Assembly: GCA_900708905.1 (NCBI GenBank)
Contig: CAADRB010000018.1
Coordinates: 636,577 to 700,576 of the forward strand
Source of the DNA: Hymenolepis diminuta
Taxonomy: Eukaryota; Platyhelminthes; Cestoda; Cyclophyllidea; Hymenolepididae
DNA: 64,000 nucleotides
Direction of reading: 5' to 3'
Shown piece by piece: positions 38,501 through 53,500 of this stretch (positions within the stretch are counted from its first letter, which is position 1; every line of letters starts with the position of its first letter). Made by a program: the position numbers and the translations under genes. The notes below the pieces were generated by a model. It ran no database searches and had not been told where the DNA came from. It saw only the letters and a program-made list of their open reading frames with translations.

Positions 38501-41500
38501 AGAACAATATCTTTGAGAATCCATCCTCTTATTCTACTAACAGCACAACAACGTGTAGGTCTCTATTTTCATAAATGGGCATAAAACCCCGATTTAAATG
38601 TGCTTTGTCGTTTATCACATTTGACACAGGCATTAAATTGGTTCCTTTTTGATAGTTTTGAATGATCCATGGTACAGATATTTCTTTTGAATAGAAAGTT
38701 ATTTGTCTGATTCTCAAATACTTATAAAGAGATCTCTCACAGTCTACAATATTTTATGGACAAGTTTGACTGATTAAATATATATTTGTCTACGATGTCT
38801 TATGTCTCAGCTCCGTAGTGAAATCACTTGAGTTAGTTACACCGATAAATCTTTATATAATGTTCTTGATTATGAAGATTAAAAAGCATGTTATATTTTT
38901 TGCCCTTTCAGTCATATTTTACTTTTGGTAGCTTTCCAACGTAATCCGCTGCTGCATATATATCTGCAAATTGTATTGTCGTGGCCAGCTTAAGCTCCTT
39001 ATTGGTTAACGACGAGAAGTAGGGTTAAATTAGGTATCATGTTGCAAAAGAGCTTTGGGAGGTGATCTTTTAACTACCTACATTATTTACTTCCATTTAC
39101 AGAATTTCGCCAAATCCAAAGTTCATTGAATTCAGAAAGCTTATTTAATTTTAAAGTAAATATAATTCATTAGATCTCCGATAGCAACCTACTTATATTG
39201 CTGAAATATTTTGAAATAAAATTGATTGTTGTTAGTCAAAAACATTGGTTCATTATTTGAATTTCTTGAAGGCAGACATTTCACATAACTGAATAAATTT
39301 ATTTATTGTATTTTTTTCATTTTGTGTGAATTTTACAATAGGAACAGAAATAGTAGTTTTTTGAAAGAAATCTGTAATTTAATAAATTAAGCTCACGAGT
39401 CGGAGCAGGGCAAAAGAGAAAGAGACGATGAGAAAGGAGGTAGTTTTGTCTTATTGTTTTCATTAGTATTTTCCATGGAAAGCAAAAAAATTGTAAAATT
39501 TTTAAATATGGAGAGCGTCTAAATAAAAGGAGTGGTAAAAGCGATCTAAGCAAAGTCTGAATCTCGACGAGAGTGCTTGAGTTCAGAGTTACCTTTTCGA
39601 ATTTTCCGTTGAGCACTTACATCCATATTGTTTAGAGCTAATTGGTTGGAAAACTGTTTAAAGTGGCCGGTAGGTTGGTCTTCATAATCAATCCTCCGCT
39701 ACATCTGAAAGCTGTACCATAAATTTTATTCTGTCATTTATTGTTATGGAATGCAGTAAAATTTGGACAAAACTCTATAGGTAATCATCTATAAATTTGC
39801 CCTATTTCTGCAAACAGACTCCAGAATAAATTTCTGTGTAAGAAAGCTTATGAGGCGAATGTCTTTGCTGTCCTAATTCAAGAGTCAAGCCCTAGCCTCT
39901 TTCGTCCGTGTTTCTGGTGAATTTATTAGTAGTCGTAAAGAGCGATGACTTAACCGGCATATCTTGAGTCATGCAATCAGCGCCTGAAGCATATAACCTT
40001 GAATTCTCGGTGCATTTGGCGATTTTTTAGCATGAAATATAACAAAAGTATTTCAAAGGGACGTAACTGTCAAAATCAAGAGTTAAAAAGAAGAAAATTG
40101 GAGTAATTTTGATACTTTAAATAAAATTAGTTTCATCAATTAGAAATTGGAAATATTTATTATGTATATCCGACCAATTATAAGACATTGTAGAAGTAGT
40201 CAGTGAAGCATTTTGTCACACATATTTCGACACATTAAAGTGCGGGGTGGATCTATTACCACTAAATTAGCGATCATCTTGGTTTGAGCCGCCCATCCGG
40301 ACCCGTAGATATAAGAACATGCTATTTGCTCATTTAAGGTGCTGGCGGTGAATGTGTCTGGCTAGTTACACCTCAGTAAACTTTTTGTTGTCGTATCAAA
40401 ATTGGTTTTTATGATATACTTTGTCCGAAATCAGGTCTCTAAACAGCATTTACCGAAACGGTTTTATTTTTGACCAATATTAGAGACATAATATTAAATT
40501 TCTTAACTACTTATAGTATTTTGACGGATTGTATTAAAACAAAGCTAATCACCAAAGAAGGATGCAATGTAAAGCAAAACGTGGGCGCGAGTTACCTAAA
40601 TGCATATATTTGCATGCTCCTGAAATTATTTCATTAAACGTTCAGACACGCCTTAAGTAAGATTTATTTCTTTTTTATCTGGTCTTTTAGTAAATCAACT
40701 TGTGAAAAATATAAGTCAGCCATTATAATAATAGTAAACAAAGTGGTACCTTTATATTTTTGAACTCTGAATGACTAAAAAATGCCGCAGTTCCCTTATG
40801 GTCATCGTGTATTCTATTATTTGCTCTTTTTAACTGTAATACCATGCAGAAAGTTACAGCTTTTTAAGACAAATGAGTTTTCAAGGATAATTTTTTAGAT
40901 TTGTCACGGGTTTAATAAAAAGTACAGTAAATAAAAAGTCACTAAAGGTAGGAGGATGACAACTGATTTAGTTAGGATAGTACTTTAAATGGACTTAGCT
41001 GAAAGAGGGCTATAGAAGTAGAAGTTAGGAGGAGCTGTACATCGAGAGGAGCTGGTTGAAAGACATGACTGTTGGAGTTGGCCAATAAAAGTTAGAGAGG
41101 AGAGAGCCAGGGTGTTCTGTGGTAAAACTGGAATGCTAGATTCAAGCTTAATGCAAAGTTATGCCTGAGCATATGGATGCGGAGCAGGTAAAGACAGAAG
41201 TACTATCCGGAGGACAATTAATAATACAGCTATTCTCGAGGGTGTAAATGCATGGAGATTAGGAAGCTGAAAATGATGTATGTTGTGTCTTGTCGACAGC
41301 GGAGTTTTATAAATAAGATTTTACCTACCTATGGGATGGGAAGAGTCTGAAGAATGACTTCCTGTTTTTTTCAGAAATTATTCTGCAGTGATTCTTCACG
41401 AAAATACTCTGATATCTTTACGTCTCCGTTACTTAAACCCCACCTGTCATGTATAGACTCCTCCACCGATTAAACTTTTAATCGTAGTGTATTGTTCCAG

Positions 41501-44500
41501 CTAAAGGTATTCCTGAACTAATGCAATAATGGATAGTGAGGCTGCTAGTCCAAGTGACATACATAAATTGTCTTCGTATTTCTATTCACGTGATTGTCGC
41601 TCATCTACTAGTACAATTCTTTATTTTTCTCCCATTTCTCATTCACTATTTATTTGCTCTACACTCAACACTTGGTGTTATATTACTTAACAAACTTTAC
41701 TTGGGTTTAATTTAATTTACTTTGAGCGAGCTCTGGCAATATTTTTATCATAGCTAGCATCAAATAGCTGTTCTTTGCTATCTGAAGAATTATACATACT
41801 CAATCGATTACCTTTGAACGTCGTGGACAGAAACGTACTCAGAAGTCGGGGGTTAAATCCAGAAATTTGAATTTCGCAATGATCAGTGAAAGTGGACGAT
41901 ATGAATTTGAAATTCAAATAAAGTTAGAGATTTCACACTTTTGCTTTATCGTTTACTTCTATTCAAACTTCTTCTCTTATTGATCCACTTTGCTCTTTCT
42001 CGTTATACGATGTTTTCCATAATTTTTCGTGGGCATTAATAGATGATATAATATTTACTTAAATTCAAACGAGATTAATTAAAAGGTATTCATTTATCAT
42101 TTCCTAATTCTTTTTGTCTGCCCAATTATTTACCGAGGTACTTTCTGCTGTCGTATTATAATACAATTTCAGATCTTTTTGGTTTAATAGTAAGATTAAG
42201 CCCTCTTCGGTTCATTTTAGACTATTGCATCAGTGATAATAATGGGGTCATTTTTATTCTTCAAACATGCATTTATCACCTCAAAGCGAACTTCAATGTG
42301 TAAACAGGAGTAGGCATTTTTTTATAATTACAGAGCAGAAGTGTGTGTGAGGGAGGCGAAAACATCGGCAAAAATGATATTAATAGGTGTTTTGACAAAA
42401 TCAACACCCCTGGCCCATACTTTTGCTCTACTTGGTGGGTTATTGGCGAATAGTGCACCAAAATTATACCGGAAACTATTTTAAGGTTATGTGTAATTAA
42501 ACCGTTTGACATTTTTATGGGTGTCTTAAGCACTTTAAATTTTGGCTGCTAAGAAAGAGTGTATAGGAAAAATATATTGCCAAAAAAAGCAAACACCTTT
42601 TTAAAAGCGATTTCTTGGTAAATTATTTACCAACTATAATAAGAAGTAAAGTTTTGGGTAAATGAAAACTATTGATTTTTCATCACCTTCGTTCAATGTA
42701 ATGTACCCATCATCTGTGGATCTGAATAAAATTCTCATTTTAAAATGTGCGAAAGTACAAAGTTGTTAATCTTAATAAGATGGAAATATTCGGTTGGACA
42801 ATAACACCGAAATAGATAGGAATCTCTGTTCGTCATCACGTAATTAAACCTTTTTTAAAATTCGATAGCAAGTAAAACTATTTTGCATGGTGAGGATGAT
42901 CCCCACATTTTGATACTTTTTTTAAATAGGTCGACCCACATTAAATTAATAATTCAAGTTCCTTATTAAAGTGGAAAATTAATGTGATAGCTTGGCTTTA
43001 TTGTTAATAAGTATATCTTTTGCAGCCAAACAAGTTGTCATAGAGTATTTATTGTCAGGTACCATAATTAGTTCCTCGTGCAATAGTGTAATCAATGTAA
43101 AATCGTATCACAGTGGCCGTCAACGTGTATGTTCGTCACAAGATCGGCGCTCACTAGTAGTAATCTATTTAAGTGGGTGGTTCAAACAAGCTGTACAAAA
43201 TGCAAGTTCATCAGAATGGCGAATTCAAGATTCCAACCTTTTTTCACGAGCCAAGCGTTGTCAATAGTTCATTTACCAAGCTTGGGCAGTAATGGCTCAT
43301 AATAACGTTTGCTTATTCTCATTTTTTAACATAGCCAGAGGCCATCGGATCAAATTTAGATTCTGTAGCTTGATTGAATGGTACTGATAAAAACTAAGGG
43401 AGTATAATTTTATTTTATTACACAGAGAGTGTAGTATATTTCAGTTTTTCCATGTAATTTCGATGGTCCGTATTTAGATTGTTGTTACAGAGTCAAAAAT
43501 AGAACCGCAAACAAATTTGTTAGAATGATTCAAATATCATCTCAGAGAATTTTAGTATTTCATTAAAATGTTTGCTTTCAACAAACGTTAAAAGCGTAAA
43601 AATTATTATTTTGAATTTGACGTATTATTGAATAAATTTTAATAAGATATGGAGAGGTGTTAAATATGCTGACAGATGGAATCGAGTGGATGATGAATAA
43701 TTGACTAAATGAATTTCAAGTAAATTTAAACTGACGCTGAATATTTAAGCTTTCTATATACTTAGGATATATGATCATTAATAAACTTATATATACTCTT
43801 TTTTAATTTAATGTAAAGTGGATTCAATGTCAAAAAGAGCAGGAAATGAATAAATCTTGAGTTAATAAACTTTATTAAATTCAAATGAAACTGAAATTTA
43901 AATTTTGATCAATTCATTTTAAAAAATTTTATATCTTGAATACATTTTAACGGAGTGATGGCTATAATATTGACTGCTATTTGATTTACTCCTTTTACAT
44001 ATCATCGAAGCCGAAGTAATTTCTTTACTGTAGCAGCAGGATTAATTAAATTCATGAGTGGATTTCTTTAAAATTCGTGGTTGATCGGTTTCAGTCAACT
44101 TCACATACTAAAAAAATCTATTTTGGGAAGCAGTAGGAAAATTTATTGCACATATTCCAATTCCAAAATCTCAAACTTTAGAAGCAATAAGGCGTCATCT
44201 GATTAATATATGCAAATAAATTAGTTTTTTATGCAATTCTGAAGGGCATTTGATGCAGCTTTGAACTATTCTGTTTTTTAAAATTAAGTGCAAAAGCTAC
44301 CTATTTTTTCCCAAAATAAAATATCTTTCTTCCGTATAAAACAGTTAACTAAAAATGACTTAATTTTTTGGTGACTGAAATTTTTCCGTTTTTCAATAGT
44401 TTTAACAGACACTATTTAAAGTTTTTTAATACTATTTGAAATAAAATAAAGTAAACGCATTTTTGGTTTGTTTATTACTGAAAACCTCTATGGAAAAATG

Positions 44501-47500
44501 GAATTAACGCTAGTACACAGAACATTTTTTCCAAGGCACTACAATATTCCGTAATTCCAAAATATTAAATTTATTGTTATTTTTTCACTGTCTGTCAAGT
44601 ATTAATTTTCGTAAAAATGATTAGATAGAAATAATGAATTTTTATTTAGACATGGCTGTGGAACATTAAATGGGGGTACTGCTCAGTTTCGAAGACAGAT
44701 TTTCATTTGTAAATTAAAATGAGAATTTACAGTGGTCTCAGATAAAATTTATAAAACATAACATATTCGTCACTGTTTTTCAAGTTTGTTAATTAATTAT
44801 AATCATATAATTTTTAATGATTTATAATTTGAATGGCTATTTAATTTTCGCAATTTGTGATATTACTTCAAATTTTAAAAATCCATCATTGCGTATGATT
44901 CAACAAATTATTTTTTTGAATAAATTTTTCAAATAAATTTTAACTATAAATATAATTATTTTTATAAATATTTCAAAGTACTTTATTTATTTGCCTAGTT
45001 TATTTCATCAGAATTTTTTGTCCCTATTTGTATCAACCGTACGATTTGAACTTTAAGGTTTCTAGCTTTCTTTAATATATTTACATTGAAGATCTATTTC
45101 CACCTCGACCGGCCAGTTTGTTATTAAAATGTATATGGTGGCGTTTACAAAGTTTTGTACTTGCATTTTACTAGACAAGTATTACACGAAAGCAGTTTAA
45201 GCTCCTTTGATAGTAGAAACCGTACGTATGTGTGAAATGTAAGAATTTTGGTCACCGATTGAAAACACTTTTTTAGATTTATTAGCCTTGAGATTCATAT
45301 TTTTTCTACCTGGTGGCAATATTTTGCCCACTAAAGGTTCGACTTCAGAGAATTGAGTTCCAAAAAAGCTTATTTTAGGTCCAGGACCCTTCAGTTTATC
45401 AACCAAAAATCAAAACTTCAGATGCTTGAAACATTTTGATGAAGAATTATGAGGCTGAAAAGTATAAGGGTTTATATTTGTAATAATATTTTTTTCCCAG
45501 TCATGTGCAAATATCAAATTTATTTCCTATATTGGTCCTAAATTATGTTTTACTTGTAAAGTGATGTATATTAATACATGTTTTGTTATGACAAAATCAA
45601 ATTTTATTTACATAATTTTAAGGTTATCTTGTATAACTATTTACCAAAAATTTGTTATTTCACATTATTTTCACCTTTTTCAAATTGGAGGGAGCTCTTA
45701 TCCACACTTTTTTATTTGCTACAATTTATATAGTTGTCAGCAATGGTTTTTGATTACTGGCAATTTAATAATTGTTGTTCATTCAATTTTTAAGAACTAC
45801 CTGTGAAAAGAACAAATACGACATTTATTGAGCGTGGAATCGTTAAACAATTTTCAATGCGCTTTCATAATTTCCAGTTTAAGCCATTTAAGTGTGACAA
45901 AAATTTGCACAAATTTAACCAAAATCTTAGAAGTTAAGGTAAGATAAGGTAAATGGTTAGCTCTATCTAAGCCTCCTAGTTTTTTAATCATGCGGAAATA
46001 CTCAGAAAAGACCTAAATTTTAATTACAATTTACTTTGTCTAGACATTAATAATCAATAATCTACTCCCGCCGATCTTTAAGTGGCCGCGCGAACTATAT
46101 AAGTTATATTTTAATATCTCTAAAAATTCTGAGAAAATTGCATTTCGTGCAATTCAATTTAAAATTTATCTTTATTTAATACTTTTAATAAATAACCTTT
46201 ACGGAAAATACACGTCAATCTTTCTCACCGTAAATGATTTGAAAGATATAACTAGGATGATATTCAAAATAAATTCAACATTTAAAATGGTAAACTTTAG
46301 GATATTTTGAAAACGGTGGTTCTTGACATTGTCTGTTTTAATATTGCCGTAGGCAGAAGTTTTCAACGTTATGCAAATAATTAGGGTTGGGAAATATTAT
46401 GGCTCTATGCGATATCAAGAGAATAAACTTTTAAATAATCATTTTTGAAATCCTTAATTATGATTTCTTCGCCAATATATATATGGAAATGCAAAGTTTC
46501 AAATATTAATATAAATGCGTGCTATAATAAATAGGCAAAAATATTTGCTGTGAATAAACTCTTTTACCGTATATGAAACATAGGCATTTTAATCTCAAAA
46601 TATATTGATTTTGACCAAGTGCGATAATGATTTGATATGGCAAGTTGACGTTTTCAAAACGTGTATTGACGATTCAAAAATTTGGGCTTAGAATAATATA
46701 TAATTGAGTTACCACACATCTTATTTTTTGAGGAAATATAAAAGCTTCTGATATTTTTCATTAAAAGATTGTTTGTAAGGCTTAGCCAAGTTTATTTTGA
46801 TTAATTGCACTAAATGATTCTAAAAGTTCATCTTCGAAATTGAGCCATCTAGCTAAAGCTGCAAATGTGATTAAAAAACATTGAGAGCTTAAGAAACAGT
46901 TTAATAAATTTGATATTCATAGTTTTAGCTCAATAAAGTATTTATAGAAATATTTCCATTAATGAATATGTTCATATTGGTAATCATAATTAATCATGAT
47001 TTGCAATCAACCTACAGGATATTTAAGGCATCCAAGGACACCTTACGCACTTTTAGAAAAACAGAAAATAAAACTGTCAATGGTTGAAGCTTAAAATTTC
47101 TTTTAAAGTATACATAAACATAATAGTATTAACCTAGGTCGCATTCTATATATCCTCCTTTGGCATCTCTCATTGACTCAATTCGAGTCCGAAAGCGACT
47201 GCAAGTTTTGATCAAATCAGGTGATCTTTATTGATATCCTCCATTGTTCGGGCTATTGTTTTCCTCAAAGGGGGGATTTGGTGTCATGAAAATGCCTATT
47301 AATTTTCTTTTCAACCACACCCCACACCTAATAATCAAAAGGATTAAGATCCGGTGAGTAGTTAGGAGGCGCCCATCAGTTTGATATAACATGTTGATGA
47401 TGAAAACTCTCGAACTTCCAATTCTGGGTATCGAGAGCTTTATGAGATGGAGCTGAATCTTGTTGGAAGACACAGAGAGATCTTTCTCCATTGGCTACGC

Positions 47501-50500
47501 TGTCTATCCAAGGTGACTTAACAACAACGGTTTGAAGAACCTCCACATAGGTAAATGCATCTGCATTGATTGGGACCCTATAATAAATGGAGGAGACATG
47601 ATGTGCCTCTCCCCCACTGCTAACAGCATCAAGAACTATCACTGTTTCTTGCTGGAAATGTCGTGCGCATACACAGGAGTTGGAACTTCAGTGGGATTCA
47701 CCCGCACAAACATAGCCACCTATCATTTCTTCCACTGACTTTTTCATCCTGGTGAAAGTTGTTTTCGTCGGAGAAAAACAAAGACACTCCTCTTCTTCTG
47801 AGTGCTTCAGTTTCCTTAAGATTCGTTTTGCATGCATTAAACGATTCCCTCGAGTTGTTTTTGTCAACATAAACTGACCTCGCCTGAGAATGTATGAGAT
47901 TTGTATCCGAGGTCTTGATGAAGAAAATTCCTTGTTGTTCCTACAGACACTTGAAGATGTTTGGCAAGATGTCACTCATTGACTTCCCAGGATTTTGTCC
48001 ATCGTACCATGCACTCTTCTCACAAACTCAGTTATTGTGAGTGAGTCAGAAAAGCACTGACAATGCTCCTGTTTTCTGTTTCCCGTTGCGGCTAATTCAT
48101 TACCACTATTTTCATTCAGCTCCTTTCTAATTTTGCAACCGAAAAACAAAAAAGTCTTACAATTTCTAAATTCCCGTGTTTTGCTTTTATTGACAGCACA
48201 ATAGTGTGTCTGTTTATTTTATTATTTATAATAGTATCTGGCATGAGATCTTGTGATATAAAAGTACATTAATTATATTCGGGTTAGTTTAAATTACAAA
48301 AATATAGAGTGGTCTCAGATACCTTACGCACCCGGTACTGTTGCAACGTAGGATATTAGAACTATTGGATAACAATTTCAAACTGATCAACTCAAAATTA
48401 TTTTTATAACTTTAAAATATTTTCTTACCAAGATTAAAAGGGTTTTTCTGAAGTAGGCGTTTAAAGAGTTCCTTGATTTTAAATTTATTTAATTCAATTA
48501 TACGGAATAATTTTTAGTATTACTAAGTATTCAGTTGGTTACTTCTAACAGCCTAAGAAGAAATATTTCTGAGTTCTTTGGAGAATGCCTACTGAATCAC
48601 TTATGATTCTGTGTCGCCGATGTTTATGCATGTAAACTTAAAATTCAAAAAAATCAATGAGGTATTTCATCGTTTTATTCCTTATTAATTAAACGCCGGT
48701 TTTTGTGTTAATTATGCATTTTTAATTGAAAGTATGTTTTAAAATTGTATTAAATGCCTAAGTAAAACTTCTCTAGTTCGGTTTAATTGATATTTATTTC
48801 TCATGAAGACCCATTCCTTTTAATTCATTTAATTAAACTTTCCTCTTTTAATTGACTATACTCGTTGACATAGACAGCGTAATGAAAATTGATTAAAAGT
48901 GATTAACTCTGAAGTCTTCTAATTTCTTTTCTATTTCTACTTTGTTTTTTTTTGAGTAAGAGGTTAATTGAATTATTGCTGTTTAATAAATTTATTAAGT
49001 ACCAACACTAACCGTTTTTAGAAATTAAAGGTCTATTAATATAAAAATTTAGTAAGCACTGTCTATCAAAATGTATTCCAGGTTGTATCAACTATCAGGT
49101 AATAGAAATAGCACATACAGTGCCTGATCAACAAGCTCTGGATTTTACTCATTCGGTACCGAGGGATTAAAGACATTAAATTATAAAATTTGAAATAGTT
49201 GACACTGTAAATTTTTTGTAAAGGCGGAGAGTCCAATGGATTCATCATTTAAAATGAAGGTAAAAGAGTAAAACTCTTCTCATCCTCTTGTTCCCGCTCC
49301 ATCTATAATGCGTTTATTCAATATTCATTAAAAAATTTTCACCGACCAGTTTTTTGCTTTACACATTATATTTTTATTTTGAGCAATGAACATTGTTTAT
49401 GTAGGTTTTTAAAAAAAATGTTTCACAACATTAGTCTTTGTATATTCCAACTTTGCTAGTTCCGTACAAATCACAACATTACATCAATTCCCCTATCTTA
49501 GTTCTTACTATTATTTCCTGTCGCGGGACAAACACTTCTAACCAGACATTCTTAATTTCTCTATCACCTACTATTACTAGTTTAATAACTTTATTCTCGG
49601 GACTTGTAAATTCTTCTTTGTGAGTGGGACTGTCCAATCTCTGTATGCTTGTCCCATTTTTCTGCTGCACGTATTTTTGCAACCAGCCCAGTCACGTTTC
49701 AAATGTAGTAGGGGGTAAAATTTTGCCTCCAAAGTTTGTTTGTCCCCTTATTTGCTCTTTTGTGTATTAAAAAGTTACATATATATTCAAGCACAAAATC
49801 TTACACTCAAATCAGAATGTATAAAAGCTCTGACATTCTGTGAGTTAGAAGACGAATATATTCGTAAAAAATGACATTGAACTATTTTGAACTGTTACGT
49901 ATTATATCTCATTTTATAATAATCGTTAATATCTATTTTAATGTGCGATACTTAATAAACCCCTTTAAGGTAGTGCATTATCAACTTAAATTTTTTTATG
50001 TTAAGGTTATTATTCAACGAGCTCTGCTACGTTGAGATCATTTAAATTTTTTAAGTTAATGTAAGATCGTGTTGCCTGTGGTATTTGAAAGAAGAGTAGA
50101 TTTGAAGTGACAAGACCGACCATCCTTATCAACCGGTCAACAAACGCTTGAAAAAGTGGATATGAAGTTAATCAGTAGTCTATTGGATGAATTAGAAAAT
50201 TCGAATTTTGGAATAAAAGTCAGTTAATTGCTCTTTAAGGGCATATTCTACAAAATCAAATCAAGTCTTTTGAAGCTCTCTATTCTATATTCTCCCCCTA
50301 CTCATTGATATTTACCTACCCTATTTCAATTGTTTTCTCGTATTGAAAAATTGTACAATTTACGGAAGTCACAGTAATACTAAAATTAGATATCGTAGTT
50401 TGGTTGCTGTTTAATCGCCAGTTCAAAAATAGGCTTTGGAGATTTATTTAGAGTTTTTGACACTTTTGCTATCTAAGAAGTGGGAAATTGTGGAAACAAT

Positions 50501-53500
50501 GCATTTCTCATAAAAAATGCCGCCTTTCCAACACCCTCCTTTTCCCTTCATTCCACACTTTTCAGGCAGATTTTCAGTGCATTGTTTCAGACACAAACGT
50601 CTCATAATCATTTATTGCTCACCCGCTCTCGATACGTTTTAGAATTTTGCAGTAGTTTTTTGAAAATGAAAATGCCCGTCATTGAGATAATGGAAAATTT
50701 TTTATTTGTTTTAAAGTTTTGTGCTAAGAGCAATTGGAGATAATTTGGGAATTCATTTTTAAATGCTTTAAATAATAGATTAAATAGGTGGAATTAGTAA
50801 AATAAGTACGAATGTTGCGAGAGTTTTCGTAACATTGTAAAGCCGGATTTAATATATTGCTATCGGCGAAGTCAGTTAAATGTTTTTGATAAAATATTTG
50901 TTCTAATCAGACAAATTCAGTAAACGTATATCCACATAAATAATTAACTATATATTACTGCTGCTTTTTGAAAAGAAATGTAAACTTGAAAGTCTGACAA
51001 GATCAAAATGTGTTGGAATCAAATTTCATCAGAGTGAATTCAAATATTTGGAAAAAATATTCGTAGGCAATTAATAATCTAAAAACGTTCTAACATATCC
51101 TGCTAAAATCTCTTTATACAAAAAATGATAAGATAATTATTACCATCCTAATTATTACTGCTGTTTGTTAAATGAAGAATATTTTTTTAATGATCTTACT
51201 GGAGCATAACTAAAAACTTTGATTATTCCTAATGCACATTTATATAATGAACAACGACTTCGAATAATACTTTTACTATTTCTCCGATATTAACTAAGAA
51301 ATTTTTACAAAGCATTGAGGAATATGGGATTGCTTTGTGAAAGAAATTCATTATAGGTAAACCTAATTTATTTGAGAAAAAATGATTTTAAGCTTCACTG
51401 TAGTACTCTTCGATTTTATTTAAATTTGTAATTATTCACTTCTGGAGAGCGAGTTTTCTTTTAATTCGAAATCGTAGAGTCGCGTTATCCAACTGGGTGC
51501 GACTTTTGTTTAGGTTTTGCTTTGTTTCTAAAACATTTTATTTATAAAAAAATTGATCATAAAATGCTTAAAATCTTCTATCCGGCCACCAAAAAATATC
51601 ATCCAATTCTGTTTCATATCCATTATTTAACGTCGTTTGTTTTGTTTTGAAGAATATTTTTGTTTAACTCATTCTCCAAAGAATTTCTAATGTTATAAAA
51701 ATGCAACTAATGATATTTTTCCGAATATCATAGATATTCACTTAAAAATGTCAAAAAATACTGACTAAAGGCCGTAATTTTAATAAATATGGCAATCTTT
51801 GCTGCAGCTCATTGAAATTATTAATTCTTCGATCGAATTACAGGAACTATTATGTGTAGAATAAATACTCGTATTTCTAGCAGCAGTTTATATAACTTTC
51901 CTGTTTACTCCTCATAACAGATGTGTTATATTTTCCCTCTGGAAAACTTCAACTTTTTTTAAAGTCATTTGAAGAATTTAGTTTTTACCGTAAAAATTTT
52001 AAAATTAATTTAGTTATCAAACTGAAATTTTGCTCACATTTGTAATAACCTTAACTTTGTAGTTATTATTTAGATCCGTATTCTGAATTTAACAATATAT
52101 TTCTCAAACCAGTGTGAACCTAATCGGTGAGGAAAGCGGGAATGAATTACGTTCACTTTGAGCCAAAAATTCCTTGTTTTCCATTTTATTTATTTTATTT
52201 TTCTTGTTAAAATAAACAAATATTTTGTTTATAATATTTACTTGTATGTTAGCATCCACTTTCTGCGAGTGCGTTAACATTGTTGATGCGAAGTTTTTGC
52301 TATGCCCAACCGGAGATAAGGTGTGTCATTATCAATAAATAAATCGCTATTGACAAGAGAGAGTATTATCTTATCTAAAATTGTTAACAAACTGCTAAAT
52401 AATTTGATTACTAGTAGAAGAATTGTAAATTGATGAAAGATTGAGAAGTTTGGTTAATATTTTCTTTGCTGATTATTTTTCTGGCATACTGAATGACGTT
52501 TACTGATATCATTAGTGGTTTTGAATCTACAAACTACATGAGCCTTTTAATTTTTTAGACTTAGTAAGAAACTAAAAAAATTGTTATATTGCTTTTAGAG
52601 TGAATTGTATGAGAAAAAGTAATTTGAGTAAATTAGAAAAAATTTATATTATTTTACCTGATTTTTTGGAGCGTGGATAAGCAATTTACAATCAATTGAG
52701 CTTTATGGGGTAAACATGTCTGTCCTTTTGTTTCTCTTCTATCAAACTGAAAAAAATGGGTAAAGAAACGTGTAAAATTCAAGATATGATATATTTTTGG
52801 TAAGTTCTATATTACACTCATATGAGTAAATTACAGAGTGTAATTTACTCAAAATTATGAACGTTCACACATTTTGCAACGTTTTATCGGCGATCACTGG
52901 ATCGTGTGCTTAGTTTTCAGCCAATTTTTCTGCAAGAAATCGCTTCTTATATACTTTTATTCTCCAACTGAAGGTTCTTATTCCCTTGTAATCTCTTATT
53001 TTTTGTATTATATTTGGTAAAATGATTATGAACAGGTATTCAAATCGAAGTAAGCGCATATTCGCGATGGAATCAATTTTGATGATTGTTTCCACATCTG
53101 CTTTTCTTTCATTAATTTAAGGTCATTCAGCTTTTTGCTCCTTTGATATTTACGGAAAGGAACAGTTCAGAGACCGCATTTTGGTCGACAGTTGATATAA
53201 TTACAATAACTCCTTTTATTCTACCACCGTGATAGATTGAATTGAGACAACAGATATGAATAAGTAATTATGCTTATTTTATTATTGAAATTTCATTAGA
53301 ATCTTTGCATATTTTATCAATATATTAAGCCTAAGTCAGTAAAATTACATACAACAATCAAGACTCTAGATTTTTCTTCTAACGGCTAAGTTCTTCTCTA
53401 CAATGACATAGAAGAAAATTAACTTAAGGAAAGAGTCTGGGCCAAAATTAGATTACATTCTTCTGGTTTGACGAATTTGTTTGCTTCTTCTTTGAGAAGT

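Noticed and set aside
39317..39616. 99-codon minus-strand open frame in KCC intron 3
   Set aside because: Leu/Phe/Ser-rich translation typical of AT-rich non-coding DNA; nothing recognisable.
47532..47738. 68-codon open frame opposite M2 (and its twin 60324-60530 opposite M3)
   Set aside because: Antisense shadow of the mariner transposase remnant.
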